Below, in pieces: positions 34,793 to 43,271 of a DNA stretch of 64,000 nt. Source of the stretch: SXIZ01 sp040079795 (GTDB lineage: Bacteria > Pseudomonadota > Gammaproteobacteria > Methylococcales > Methylomonadaceae); contig JBEBJQ010000003.1 in NCBI GenBank assembly GCA_040079795.1, forward strand, positions 65,705 to 129,704, given 5' to 3'. Below the pieces are notes generated by a model. It saw nothing but the letters and a program-made list of their open reading frames with translations, was not told the origin of the DNA and did not search any database. Numbering within the stretch: position 1 is the stretch's first letter; every line of letters starts with the position of its first letter. A program made the translations under genes and the position numbers.

Positions 34793-35438
34793 GTTTTTTG
34801 AAGAAAAACAGTATCGACAAACCCGCTAAAATAGCCAGCAATAAAATAAGCCACGCTTGAGTATTCCAAACCATGAGATAACTATCCCCTTTAACAGGGG
34901 GGCTAACGCCGGGAATACTGGGTAAATCACCATCGCCACCCGCCACTTTAAGCTGCGCCTTCATCCCTTTTTCCATATGTTGCGGCACTTCACAATGTAC
35001 CAAATAGGTTTTAGGGTCGCTGGGTACAATAAGTGAGGCTTTTTTCTCACCCTTCCCATAAATTTCCATAGTAAACATGCCGTCTGAGTACAAATAACCC
35101 GGCAGGCCGTGAATCATTAGTTGGTGGCGGATCTGATCATCATTAATAAAGGTAATATTGATACGTGAACACCCCGCCACCTCCCATTGCTGCTGATCGA
35201 AGGCAAACATCTTGCCATTAAATTTTGTGGCGTGTTTATGCCCGGCACGGATGGTGATATTGACATCACCGGAAATTTTGGGGCAATCCTTGGGCAAATT
35301 ATGGGTATTTTCATTCATGATCATGCCTTTATCATCCATGGTCATCCCATGGTGTTGCATGGTCATCGCATATCCGGTGGTCAATAACAGTAGGCTTAGG
35401 CAACCGGCTAAAACCAATACTTTAACTAAGCTATTCAT
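34782..35438 (-). CDS. Membrane-anchored cupredoxin-like copper protein
   Basis: A 218-residue exported protein: signal peptide at 1-24, a Met/His-rich segment (MTMQHHGMTMDDKGM) that could bind copper, a cupredoxin domain, and a C-terminal membrane helix (about 193-212). Type 1 copper ligands are suggested by the first His in RHQLMIHGLPG and by VHCEVPQHMEKGM, with Cys, His and Met in the usual order. Its ATG overlaps the stop of the multicopper oxidase gene (ATGA), so the two proteins are made together and probably exchange electrons in the periplasm. Confidence 0.82.
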   Translation of the reverse strand: MNSLVKVLVLAGCLSLLLLTTGYAMTMQHHGMTMDDKGMIMNENTHNLPKDCPKISGDVNITIRAGHKHATKFNGKMFAFDQQQWEVAGCSRINITFINDDQIRHQLMIHGLPGYLYSDGMFTMEIYGKGEKKASLIVPSDPKTYLVHCEVPQHMEKGMKAQLKVAGGDGDLPSIPGVSPPVKGDSYLMVWNTQAWLILLLAILAGLSILFFFKKLKK

Positions 35439-37096
35439 TCTCTTCCCTTTTTAAAGCCACGCCCTAAAAACACGATCAGCCCCATCAACAGCCCTATGAC
35501 CAAACCAAATGCAGCCAAGCGCAATGGTTCAGGAGCCAGGACATCGGCATCGCCTAATAATTGCGCAAAATCCCCATCGGTCCAAAGCGGTTTTTCCTTG
35601 GCATAAAATGCGGGTGAAAAATATTCATCCATACCACTATGGCCTTTAGGCATGCCTTTTTCGTCCAAAAAGTCCTGATAAGCGAGCAAAGCCATATTGC
35701 CGCCGGGGCTCATCCCATTAGTGGTAATGCCGTTTTCAACATGATCATGAAACATCCAGATGCCTTGACCGTAACTATGTAAGCCATCATCAGTCGTTTG
35801 CAGACTCAGGTCGATGCGCTGTGCGGGTGCAATATCAAACACGTCACGGGTAATTTGTTGCGCCTCCGGCCGTTCCACACCATCATAGTCGGTGATGGTT
35901 GCCTTATGCCCGTGGATATGCACCGCAACCGCAGAATTTTGCAGATTGGCAATTCGTAATTTAATGTTTTGATTAGGTTTGGCGACAATCATGGCATCGC
36001 GAATCGTATAAGGAAATGCGTGCCCGTTTAATAAATACTGGTCTTCATGGGACTGGTTAATATCATAGACGCGGTTCATTTGCTTATTGATCAAGCGCGG
36101 ATCGTTGTATTGCTGAATGATGCTGGCCAATTGATTATCGACACTTTGATAATGCAAATCGTATTCCTGGGCATATTTTTCAGTGATCGCGACCGAAGAA
36201 TGGCGCACCTGCCCCGCCCCAATGTTAAAGGTCTGCACCCAGTTATTAGGACGATTTTCTTCAATCACAAACATACCGCCCAATCCCAAGGGCAAATGTT
36301 TATCAGTTTGCACATGGCAATGGTACAGCATGGTACCGGTATGCCGGGGTTGGAACTCGTAGGTTTTACTATCACCGGGGAAAACCGGCGCGTGATCGGT
36401 GCCATCATTATCTTCCCCCGCTGCGGTTTGAAAAGTATGATCAACACCGTGAAAATGAATGGTATGTGGAAAGTAATGGGTATTTTCCAAAGTAACAAAC
36501 ACTTTATCCCCCTGCTCTACACGCAACACTGGCGAAGGCGCACGTAGCATGTATAAGGCTTCCCGCGAGCGGAAGTTTTTGGTCGCCATGTCGCTGGTTT
36601 TAGGCGCAAACACCCATAATCCCGGCTGTATGCCCGGCGCGGTATTATAAGTAAACGCCAAAAACTCGCCGTCAGGTGAAAACCCGTTCAGCTCAATAAC
36701 TTCCAGTTTAATATTGATTACATCAGGATCGCCGTCACCATCTAAATCATCCCCCAGAGTCAGCGCATCTTGTGCAAAGTGGGTGCTCATCAGGGTCTTC
36801 ATCGACACATGGTTAGCCCCTTTCACCGCCAAGGCAATATCATACGGATTATCAGGGTCGCAGAGTAAAGATTCGGCAATAGTCACGCCGTCAATGGTCT
36901 GCTTTTTACGCCATTCCGGGTGCTCATTTTTACACGGCGCTTCCTGAACGGTTTGCGTTGTAGTCGTCGGTGAAAGATTGGTGGCAGGCACAAGCGAACT
37001 GCTGCTGTGAATAAAATCAGGTTTTAACCAGATTGCTAAGGGTAGGAGTAACAGGATTAACAGAAATGCGGTCAGGCGAATTTTTTTGGATGGCAT
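35435..37096 (-). CDS. Two-domain multicopper oxidase, membrane anchored
   Basis: A 553-residue periplasmic oxidase with an N-terminal signal or anchor (about 7-25) and a C-terminal membrane helix (about 523-543). Copper motifs: IHFHGVDH and YHCHVQTDKHLPLGLGGM in the first cupredoxin domain, and VHIHGHKA and MFHDHVENG in the second. The HCH...H...M type 1 site is therefore in domain 1, as in two-domain oxidases whose trinuclear sites form between subunits. Residues about 115-130 contain DDLDGDGDPDVI, an EF-hand-like calcium loop. Substrate is unknown; copper or metal oxidation are options. It is the first gene of a two-gene operon with the cupredoxin. Confidence 0.85.
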   Translation of the reverse strand: MPSKKIRLTAFLLILLLLPLAIWLKPDFIHSSSSLVPATNLSPTTTTQTVQEAPCKNEHPEWRKKQTIDGVTIAESLLCDPDNPYDIALAVKGANHVSMKTLMSTHFAQDALTLGDDLDGDGDPDVINIKLEVIELNGFSPDGEFLAFTYNTAPGIQPGLWVFAPKTSDMATKNFRSREALYMLRAPSPVLRVEQGDKVFVTLENTHYFPHTIHFHGVDHTFQTAAGEDNDGTDHAPVFPGDSKTYEFQPRHTGTMLYHCHVQTDKHLPLGLGGMFVIEENRPNNWVQTFNIGAGQVRHSSVAITEKYAQEYDLHYQSVDNQLASIIQQYNDPRLINKQMNRVYDINQSHEDQYLLNGHAFPYTIRDAMIVAKPNQNIKLRIANLQNSAVAVHIHGHKATITDYDGVERPEAQQITRDVFDIAPAQRIDLSLQTTDDGLHSYGQGIWMFHDHVENGITTNGMSPGGNMALLAYQDFLDEKGMPKGHSGMDEYFSPAFYAKEKPLWTDGDFAQLLGDADVLAPEPLRLAAFGLVIGLLMGLIVFLGRGFKKGRE

Positions 37097-37491
37097 CTTA
37101 ATAATGGCTAGCTATAAATCTATAAGGTTTGTAAGTAACAAAGCTAAAGTTCTCAGGAATATATTGTGGCTCCAAGTGAGGTTAAGCCTGAGCCGCTAAT
37201 ACCTGATAACTTATGTTTAATTACTTAATAAGGAAATGTACCGTGTGGAAAAAACCGCAGTTCTAAACAATTTAAAACAAGGGATTAATCAAAAAAACAC
37301 TATGCACCAGCGGCTATTTAAAGACCGACTCCTATAAAATCCCTTCATCATAAAGGGGGACGCTGATTATTAGTACGTTTTTTTTCAATAGAGTTCCAAA
37401 CAGGCTTTACGCAAACGCTGTTTTTTTATCACTTTTAAGCCGAGCGGGAATAACAGCGCATAAAAATATCACCCCTGTTTGTAATGACTTT
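37097..37491. other. Non-coding gap of 395 bp
   Basis: AT-rich region between the multicopper oxidase (its 5' side) and the end of radC, all minus strand. No protein-like frame, tRNA or clear terminator was seen. It should hold the promoter of the oxidase operon; I could not assign boxes confidently. Confidence 0.55.
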
Positions 37492-38166
37492 TTACAACAA
37501 GCCATGCTCAGCAAACGAATACGGCTCCCCCTCGCCCACAATAAAATGATCCAGTACCCGAATATCCAACAGCGCTAAAGCTTGCTTTAATTTGTCGGTG
37601 ATGTGTTGATCAGCAGGACTGGGCTCATTAATGCCAGACGGGTGGTTGTGCGCAAAAATAACCGCTGCGGCATTGTGATACAAGGCACGTTTAACGACTT
37701 CGCGCGGGTAAACACTGGCGCTGTCAATCGTGCCGCGAAACAATTCTTCCAATTGAATAACCCGGTGTTGATTATCCAAAAATAAACAGGCGAATACTTC
37801 AAAATGATAGCCGCGCAATTGCGCACTCAGATAGGCACGGGTTGTTTCGGGGCTGGTTAAGGCATCGCCTTTTTGCAAAACTTCCGCAAAATGCCTGCGC
37901 GCCATCTCCAATACCGCTTGTAATTGCGCATATTTGGCATCACCCAACCCTAAGCCCTGACAAAAATGCGCCCGATCAGCATTGAGCAGCCCCCTCAGGG
38001 AGCCAAAGGTAGTCAGTAATTCCCGTGCCAAATCGACCGCCGATTTACCCGCCGTGCCGGTGCGTAAAAAAATGGCCAACAACTCAGCATTGGTTAACGC
38101 CGCAGGGCCCCGTTGCAATAATTTCTCCCGGGGACGTTCATCAGCTGGCCAATCATTTATACCCAT
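37492..38166 (-). CDS. radC: RadC family JAB-domain protein
   Basis: A 224-residue cytoplasmic protein. The N-terminal helix-hairpin-helix region has RPREKLLQRGPAALTNAELLAIFLRTG, and the C-terminal JAB/MPN metalloprotease-like domain has the motif HNHPSGINEPSPAD with metal ligands H, H and D. Historically named a DNA repair protein, but its true role is unresolved. Divergent from coaBC, as in many gammaproteobacteria. Confidence 0.95.
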   Translation of the reverse strand: MGINDWPADERPREKLLQRGPAALTNAELLAIFLRTGTAGKSAVDLARELLTTFGSLRGLLNADRAHFCQGLGLGDAKYAQLQAVLEMARRHFAEVLQKGDALTSPETTRAYLSAQLRGYHFEVFACLFLDNQHRVIQLEELFRGTIDSASVYPREVVKRALYHNAAAVIFAHNHPSGINEPSPADQHITDKLKQALALLDIRVLDHFIVGEGEPYSFAEHGLL

Positions 38167-38334
38167 TGCGGTTCCCGTGTTGTCATTAAGCGGAATGAGG
38201 AATTATAGCCAAATATTCTAAAACTTCAGGTAAAAAGCGCCCGTCTAATATGCACCGCTATAATTAATTACGTTCATGGGTTTAAGAATTGTAGATTTTG
38301 ACTATACTTGGCTCTATAAAGCTATTCGCAAACC

Positions 38335-38351
38335 AAAGGTAACCCATTATT
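38335..38351 (+). promoter_or_regulatory. Ribosome binding site and ATT start of coaBC
   Basis: AAAGGT (38335-38340) is a usable Shine-Dalgarno site. The in-frame stop TAA at 38340-38342 blocks any start further upstream, and the codons after it are CCC ATT ATT AAA AAA AGA. Since the conserved N-terminus of CoaC begins right here, translation most likely starts at ATT 38349 (eight bases after the site) or ATT 38346. Confidence 0.6.
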
Positions 38352-39557
38352 AAAAAAAGAATTCTCTTAGCCATTAGTGGCGGCATTGCCGCTTATAAGT
38401 GTGCCGAACTGGTTAGATTGCTCGTTAAACAAAAGACTGAAGTCCGCGTGGTCATGACCCAATCGGCATTACAGTTTGTTACGCCTTTAACTTTCCAGGC
38501 TTTATCCGGCTTTCCGGTGCATACCGAATTACTAACGCCCGAGGCAGAATATGCCATGGGACATATTGAACTCGCCCGTTGGGCGGATATATTGCTGATA
38601 GCACCCGCCACAGCCAATGTCCTGGCTAAACTTAGCCACGGTTTGGCGGACGATTTACTCAGTACACTCTATTTGGCGGCTGAATGCCCGGTATTTGTCG
38701 CGCCAGCGATGAACCAAGCCATGTGGCACAAACCGGTAACCCGGCAAAATCTGCACCGCTTGCTTCAACATGGCGTAACCCTGATAGCCCCTGAGAGCGG
38801 TGAACAAGCCTGTGGTGAAATCGGGATAGGTCGCATGGCTGAACCTGCCAACATTTGTCGACAAGTGCTGCAAATGGCGACGCCGCCAGTTTTGCAAGGT
38901 AAAAAAGTACTCATTACCGCAGGACCTACCCGCGAACCACTTGATCCTGTGCGCTATATCAGCAACCGCAGCTCAGGCAAAATGGGTTACGCCCTGGCAA
39001 TAAAGGCCTTAGCCGCCGGAGCCGAAGTTACCTTAATCAGTGGGCCGGTATCGTTAACACAGCCCGCAGGCGTTAAAACCGTCTATGTTGAAACAGCGGC
39101 GCAGATGAGCGCCGCAGTAATGGCAGAAGTTGCCCACTGTGACATTTTCATTGGCGCAGCAGCGGTGGCAGATTACACACCGGAAACCAGCCAGCCTAGC
39201 AAAATTAAAAAACAGGCCGTACAGTCCACGCTGACATTATTAAAAACCCAAGATATTCTGGCAATGGTCGCCGGGTTAGAGAATGCGCCATTTAGCGTCG
39301 GCTTTGCAGCGGAAACCCATGATTTAGAAAAATACGCACGCGACAAATTGCAGCGTAAACAGCTGGATATGATCGCCGCTAACTGGGTAGGGCGCGGACA
39401 AGGCGGCTTTGAGTCGGATCAGAATGCCTTACAGGTATTCTGGAAAAATGGCCAGCAACAGTTTGCTCTGATGGATAAATCGCAACTGGCAGAACAATTA
39501 ATCACTTTAATAGCAGAAAGATTTAATGAAAAACAGCATGCAAACCATACAACTTAA
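38349..39557 (+). CDS. coaBC: Bifunctional phosphopantothenoylcysteine decarboxylase/phosphopantothenate-cysteine ligase
   Basis: Cytoplasmic flavoprotein of coenzyme A synthesis, 402 residues. The FMN-binding N-terminus KRILLAISGGIAAYKCAEL and catalytic APAMNQAMW of CoaC, followed by the ligase domain GPTREPLDPVRYISNRSSGKMG, GAAAVADY and GFAAET, are all intact. No ATG, GTG or TTG precedes the conserved N-terminus within the frame; the first TTG (38418) would remove the first 23 residues, including the FMN-binding loop. I therefore place the start at ATT 38349. A one-base error in the seven-A run at 38352-38358 would not create a normal start nearby. It overlaps dut by 32 bp. Confidence 0.9.
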   Translation: MKKRILLAISGGIAAYKCAELVRLLVKQKTEVRVVMTQSALQFVTPLTFQALSGFPVHTELLTPEAEYAMGHIELARWADILLIAPATANVLAKLSHGLADDLLSTLYLAAECPVFVAPAMNQAMWHKPVTRQNLHRLLQHGVTLIAPESGEQACGEIGIGRMAEPANICRQVLQMATPPVLQGKKVLITAGPTREPLDPVRYISNRSSGKMGYALAIKALAAGAEVTLISGPVSLTQPAGVKTVYVETAAQMSAAVMAEVAHCDIFIGAAAVADYTPETSQPSKIKKQAVQSTLTLLKTQDILAMVAGLENAPFSVGFAAETHDLEKYARDKLQRKQLDMIAANWVGRGQGGFESDQNALQVFWKNGQQQFALMDKSQLAEQLITLIAERFNEKQHANHTT

Positions 39558-39993
39558 AATTTTAGATCCACGTTTGGGCAACGAAATCCCTTTGCCGGAG
39601 TATGCCACGTCAGGTTCTGCCGGTCTGGATTTACGCGCCTGTTTAGACGCACCATTACTTTTGAATGCGGGTGACTCTGCGCTTATTCCAACCGGTTTAG
39701 CGATACATATTGCCGATCCTGCCCTAGCGGCGGTGTTATTGCCTCGATCAGGACTAGGCCATAAGCACGGTATCGTGTTGGGCAATCTAGTCGGCTTGAT
39801 TGATGCTGACTATCAAGGACAAATATTTGTTTCTTGCTGGAACCGCAGCGACACCGCGTTTACCGTTGCTATTGGGGAAAGAATTGCCCAAATGGTTTTC
39901 GTTCCGATTGTACAAGTTGCCTTTGAGCACGTAACTGAATTTGATGCCAGTTTACGCGGTGAAGGCGGCTTTGGCCATACCGGACGACACTAA
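39526..39993 (+). CDS. dut: Deoxyuridine 5'-triphosphate nucleotidohydrolase
   Basis: Cytoplasmic trimeric dUTPase of 155 residues from ATG 39526 (or 151 from ATG 39538, which aligns better with E. coli Dut). All five motifs are present: AGLDLRA, PRSGLGHKHG, GNLVGLIDADYQG, RIAQMVF and the C-terminal RGEGGFGHTG. It lies downstream of coaBC and upstream of the AlgC-like gene, the standard order in pseudomonads and relatives. Confidence 0.96.
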   Translation: MKNSMQTIQLKILDPRLGNEIPLPEYATSGSAGLDLRACLDAPLLLNAGDSALIPTGLAIHIADPALAAVLLPRSGLGHKHGIVLGNLVGLIDADYQGQIFVSCWNRSDTAFTVAIGERIAQMVFVPIVQVAFEHVTEFDASLRGEGGFGHTGRH

Positions 39994-40016
39994 CTTTTTT
40001 GCTGTCAGGAACCTCT

Positions 40017-42242
40017 ATGGAACGCATCTTCACACTCTTTGCAGCCGTCGCGGTATTGATGATTTTATGCGTCGGCGGCGGGGTTTACTGGCTATCCAGT
40101 TCTCAAATAGAGCAATCCAAGCAACAAACCATGCAAGCAACGGCGGAGGGCGTTGCGACCAATTTATCGGGGCGCATTGCCTTACTGCAAGAGCTAGTGA
40201 CAACACTGGCGCAATCCCCCCCAGTCATTGCAGCGTTTAATAGCGCCGATCCAACAAAACTACAAGAAACTGCAAAGCAATTAGAACAATATATACCAGG
40301 TGCATTAAAAATCCATTTAGTGTTACCCGTATCTCAAGATCAGGCCAATGCCGTTTCACCAGCAATGGGCTATGCTGATCAGGAAATGGTACGCGAAAGC
40401 TTCATCAATCAACAATTACCGGCTGTGCATGAGCAAAGCACCACGCAACATTTAGCAATCGCCGCAAAAAGCACCGAAAACAATACGACAATTGGCGTTT
40501 TATTAGCCAGTATCAGTATCAACCCTTTTAATCAAAGCATCCAAAACCTAACCCTTAATGAGGGTTATATAGGGTTAATGCAGGGAACTTTAGCCTTACA
40601 GGAGCGGGGAGAACCCACGCTAAAAGACCTAGCAACAAAGCAAATTAACGTTAATAATTCCAATTGGGACATACGCTATGCCAGCGCTCCAGCCCTTGAT
40701 TCTGCGCTTCAAAGCCTGTTTGCAGGACTTATCGTTTCAGTAGCCTTATTGGCAGCACTGCTGTTCTTTCAAGCGTACCGGTACTTTGAAAATTTGTTGA
40801 TCAGGGATCGGAGCGCGGTCATAACGGCAACAAAAGATTTGCTAAACCATCGCTTACACGATAATTATCCGGTTAATTTTAACGAAATGCGCTTTATAAT
40901 TGATGCCTTAACAGAGCTTAATAGAGCCACCAAAAAATCCCCGCTCCCAGCGGAGCAAAGCGCACCCTATCAATTTTCGGAAGAATCGGAAGGTCTCAGT
41001 ATTACAGCCGCATTAGAAATGGCTGAAAATACCTCATCTGTGGTTGAAAATGACGATGACACCTTGGCACCAAGCTTGGTTAACCTATTCCCATCCACAA
41101 CCCAAGACATTTTGGATACGATTTTTAAAGCATCCAACATTCGCGGCATTGTCAATAAAAACCTGACCAAAGAGCTGCTGTACGATATCGGTCGAGCATT
41201 AGGCTCAGAACTAAACAGCCAAAACATCAAAAAAATAGTACTTGGTTATGATGGCAGACACTCCAGCCCGTCCTTCGCGGAAGCTTTTGCTAAAGGTATC
41301 ATCGCAACGGGAATGAATGTCCTGGATATAGGCCAAGTCCCGGCCCCCTTAGTGTATTTTGCCGCACTCCAAACTGAAGAAGCAACCGGCGCAATGATTA
41401 CCGGCGGTCATAATCCACGCACTATCAACGGATTAAAATTACTGATTAAGGGCGAGCCCGCCAGTGAACAACAAGTGCAGGCCATAAAAAAACGCATAGC
41501 CACTGAAAACTATGCCCTCTACACATCTGGCAGTATTGAAAAAAACCATCGCTACAACAACGACTATCTGAATAAAATCAGCAAAGATATACAACTTATC
41601 AATCCACTTAAAGTAGTACTGGACTGCGGTAATGGTGTCACCAGCCTTATTGCCCCCGCACTGTTTAAAACATTAGGCTGTGAAGTCATCGAGTTATTCT
41701 GCGAAATTAACGGTGACTTTCCCAATCATCTTCCCGATCCCAGCAAGCCTGAAAACCTTAGCGATTTAATGGCTGCGGTGCATCATTATCAAGCGGATAT
41801 TGGCATCGCTTTTAGCGGAGATGGTGATCGCTTAGGCGTGGTCGATTCAGCCGGTAAAATTATTTGGCCGGATAAACAAATACTATTATTTGCCAAACAT
41901 ATCCTCCAAGCAAAACCGGGGGCACGCATCATTTACGATGAAAAATGCTCCAAGTTATTAGCTGAACAAACCACCCAGTATGGTGGACAGCCGCTGCTAT
42001 GTAAAAGCGGGCAAAGCTTGATGCGCTTAAAACTAAAGGAAACTGGGGCATTATTAGCTGGTGAAATGAATGGACGACTGATGTTTAGTGATCGCTGGTC
42101 CGGCCTGGATGATGGCCTTTATGCGGCCTCGCGCTTACTGGAAATTTTGTCCGCGGATATTCATGACAGTGCTGCCATATTTAATGCTTTATCCGTCCCC
42201 ATCAAAAAGCCAGAGATAGCTACTGAACTTCAAGATGGCTAA
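40017..42242 (+). CDS. algC: AlgC-like phosphohexomutase homologue with N-terminal membrane domain, probably inactive
   Basis: A 741-residue protein from ATG 40017 (AGGA at 40007-40010). The N-terminus has two membrane helices (about 4-24 and 237-257) around a roughly 210-residue extracytoplasmic domain. From about residue 360 it follows phosphomannomutase/phosphoglucomutase AlgC. However, the phosphoserine loop reads TGGHNP instead of TGSHNP (Gly464), the metal loop SGDGDR instead of DGDGDR (Ser600), the sugar loop GEMNGR instead of GEMSGH, and the N-terminal RAYDIRG reads KASNIRG. The sequence ends just where domain 4, with the phosphate-binding loop, should begin. The frame is otherwise open. 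It is either a pseudoenzyme with a retained sensor role or an early pseudogene. Its place between dut and argB is the normal algC locus. Confidence 0.85.
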   Translation: MERIFTLFAAVAVLMILCVGGGVYWLSSSQIEQSKQQTMQATAEGVATNLSGRIALLQELVTTLAQSPPVIAAFNSADPTKLQETAKQLEQYIPGALKIHLVLPVSQDQANAVSPAMGYADQEMVRESFINQQLPAVHEQSTTQHLAIAAKSTENNTTIGVLLASISINPFNQSIQNLTLNEGYIGLMQGTLALQERGEPTLKDLATKQINVNNSNWDIRYASAPALDSALQSLFAGLIVSVALLAALLFFQAYRYFENLLIRDRSAVITATKDLLNHRLHDNYPVNFNEMRFIIDALTELNRATKKSPLPAEQSAPYQFSEESEGLSITAALEMAENTSSVVENDDDTLAPSLVNLFPSTTQDILDTIFKASNIRGIVNKNLTKELLYDIGRALGSELNSQNIKKIVLGYDGRHSSPSFAEAFAKGIIATGMNVLDIGQVPAPLVYFAALQTEEATGAMITGGHNPRTINGLKLLIKGEPASEQQVQAIKKRIATENYALYTSGSIEKNHRYNNDYLNKISKDIQLINPLKVVLDCGNGVTSLIAPALFKTLGCEVIELFCEINGDFPNHLPDPSKPENLSDLMAAVHHYQADIGIAFSGDGDRLGVVDSAGKIIWPDKQILLFAKHILQAKPGARIIYDEKCSKLLAEQTTQYGGQPLLCKSGQSLMRLKLKETGALLAGEMNGRLMFSDRWSGLDDGLYAASRLLEILSADIHDSAAIFNALSVPIKKPEIATELQDG

Positions 42243-42301
42243 AATAGCCAAGTTTGCGTAAAATAAGCCGCTTTACAGCTCAGATTGAAAATCCAAACCC
42301 C

Positions 42302-43195
42302 ATGAAAACAACAGCAGCACACCAGATTGCCCAGTGCTTATGTGAAGCATTGCCTTATATCCAACGTTTCAATAACAAAACCGTGGTCGTCAAATTCGGC
42401 GGCAACGCGATGGTTGATGAAGCCTTAAAGCACAGCTTTGCACGCGACATTGTGTTAATGAAATCGGTGGGTATCAACCCTATAGTCGTGCATGGTGGGG
42501 GACCGCAAATTGGTGACTTATTAAAACGCTTAGGCAAAACTTCAGAATTTGTTGATGGCATGCGCGTGACTGATAACGAAACCATGGATGTGGTCGAAAT
42601 GGTGTTGGGGGGGCTCGTTAATAAAGAAATCGTTAATTTAATCAATAGGCATGGCGGTAAAGCGATTGGCATAACCGGCAAAGACGGCGATTTTATTTAC
42701 GCCCGAAAAATTAACATGACCCGCGCCATGCCGGAAGGACAAGCTTCTGAAATTATCGACATCGGTCACGTTGGCGAGGTGCAGAGTATCGACCCCAGTA
42801 TTGTTGAAATGCTCAATAACAGCGATTTTATTCCAGTCATTGCGCCGATTGGTGTCGGTGCAGAAGGCCGATCTTACAATATTAATGCCGATTTAGTCGC
42901 CGGCAAAGTGGCAGAAGTACTAAAAGCCGAAAAGCTCCTGTTGCTCACCAATACCCCCGGTATTCTGGATCAACAAGGACAATTACTGACGGGTTTAAAT
43001 ATTGCGGATATCGAGGCTTTAACCGCCAACGGCACAATTTCAGGCGGCATGATCCCAAAAACCCGTTGTGCAATCGAAGCCCTTAAAGGCGGTGTCAACA
43101 GCGTGCATATCATCGATGGTCGGGTTGAGCACGCAGTATTGCTGGAGTTATTTACCGATCAAGGGGTTGGTACGCTATTGATGCGGCGGCGGTAA
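42302..43195 (+). CDS. argB: Acetylglutamate kinase
   Basis: Cytoplasmic enzyme of arginine synthesis phosphorylating N-acetylglutamate. It has 297 residues from ATG 42302. Motifs include VVVKFGGNAM, VVHGGGPQIG, GKDGDF, NINADLVAGKVA, LLTNTPGIL and GGMIPK. A longer frame from 42254 (starting in the scar after the AlgC-like gene) was rejected. The N-terminal extension before the kinase core is typical of the arginine-sensitive form. Confidence 0.96.
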   Translation: MKTTAAHQIAQCLCEALPYIQRFNNKTVVVKFGGNAMVDEALKHSFARDIVLMKSVGINPIVVHGGGPQIGDLLKRLGKTSEFVDGMRVTDNETMDVVEMVLGGLVNKEIVNLINRHGGKAIGITGKDGDFIYARKINMTRAMPEGQASEIIDIGHVGEVQSIDPSIVEMLNNSDFIPVIAPIGVGAEGRSYNINADLVAGKVAEVLKAEKLLLLTNTPGILDQQGQLLTGLNIADIEALTANGTISGGMIPKTRCAIEALKGGVNSVHIIDGRVEHAVLLELFTDQGVGTLLMRRR

Positions 43196-43220
43196 TTCCG
43201 CTTAGGTTAGCCAATAATCT

Positions 43221-43251
43221 GGCCTTCAAGATTTTAATGACCTTGAAGGCC
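43221..43251. terminator. Bidirectional terminator between argB and the DUF4124 gene
   Basis: GGCCTTCAAG (43221-43230) pairs perfectly with CTTGAAGGCC (43242-43251) around an 11-base loop. On the plus strand it is followed by TAAAAATAATA. It lies 26 bp after argB and 20 bp from the end of the convergent gene, so it can serve both. Confidence 0.75.
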
Positions 43252-43271
43252 TAAAAATAATAGTGTATCTA

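Noticed and set aside
38418..38420. TTG as start of coaBC
   Set aside because: It would remove the conserved FMN-binding N-terminus that is clearly encoded upstream in the same frame.
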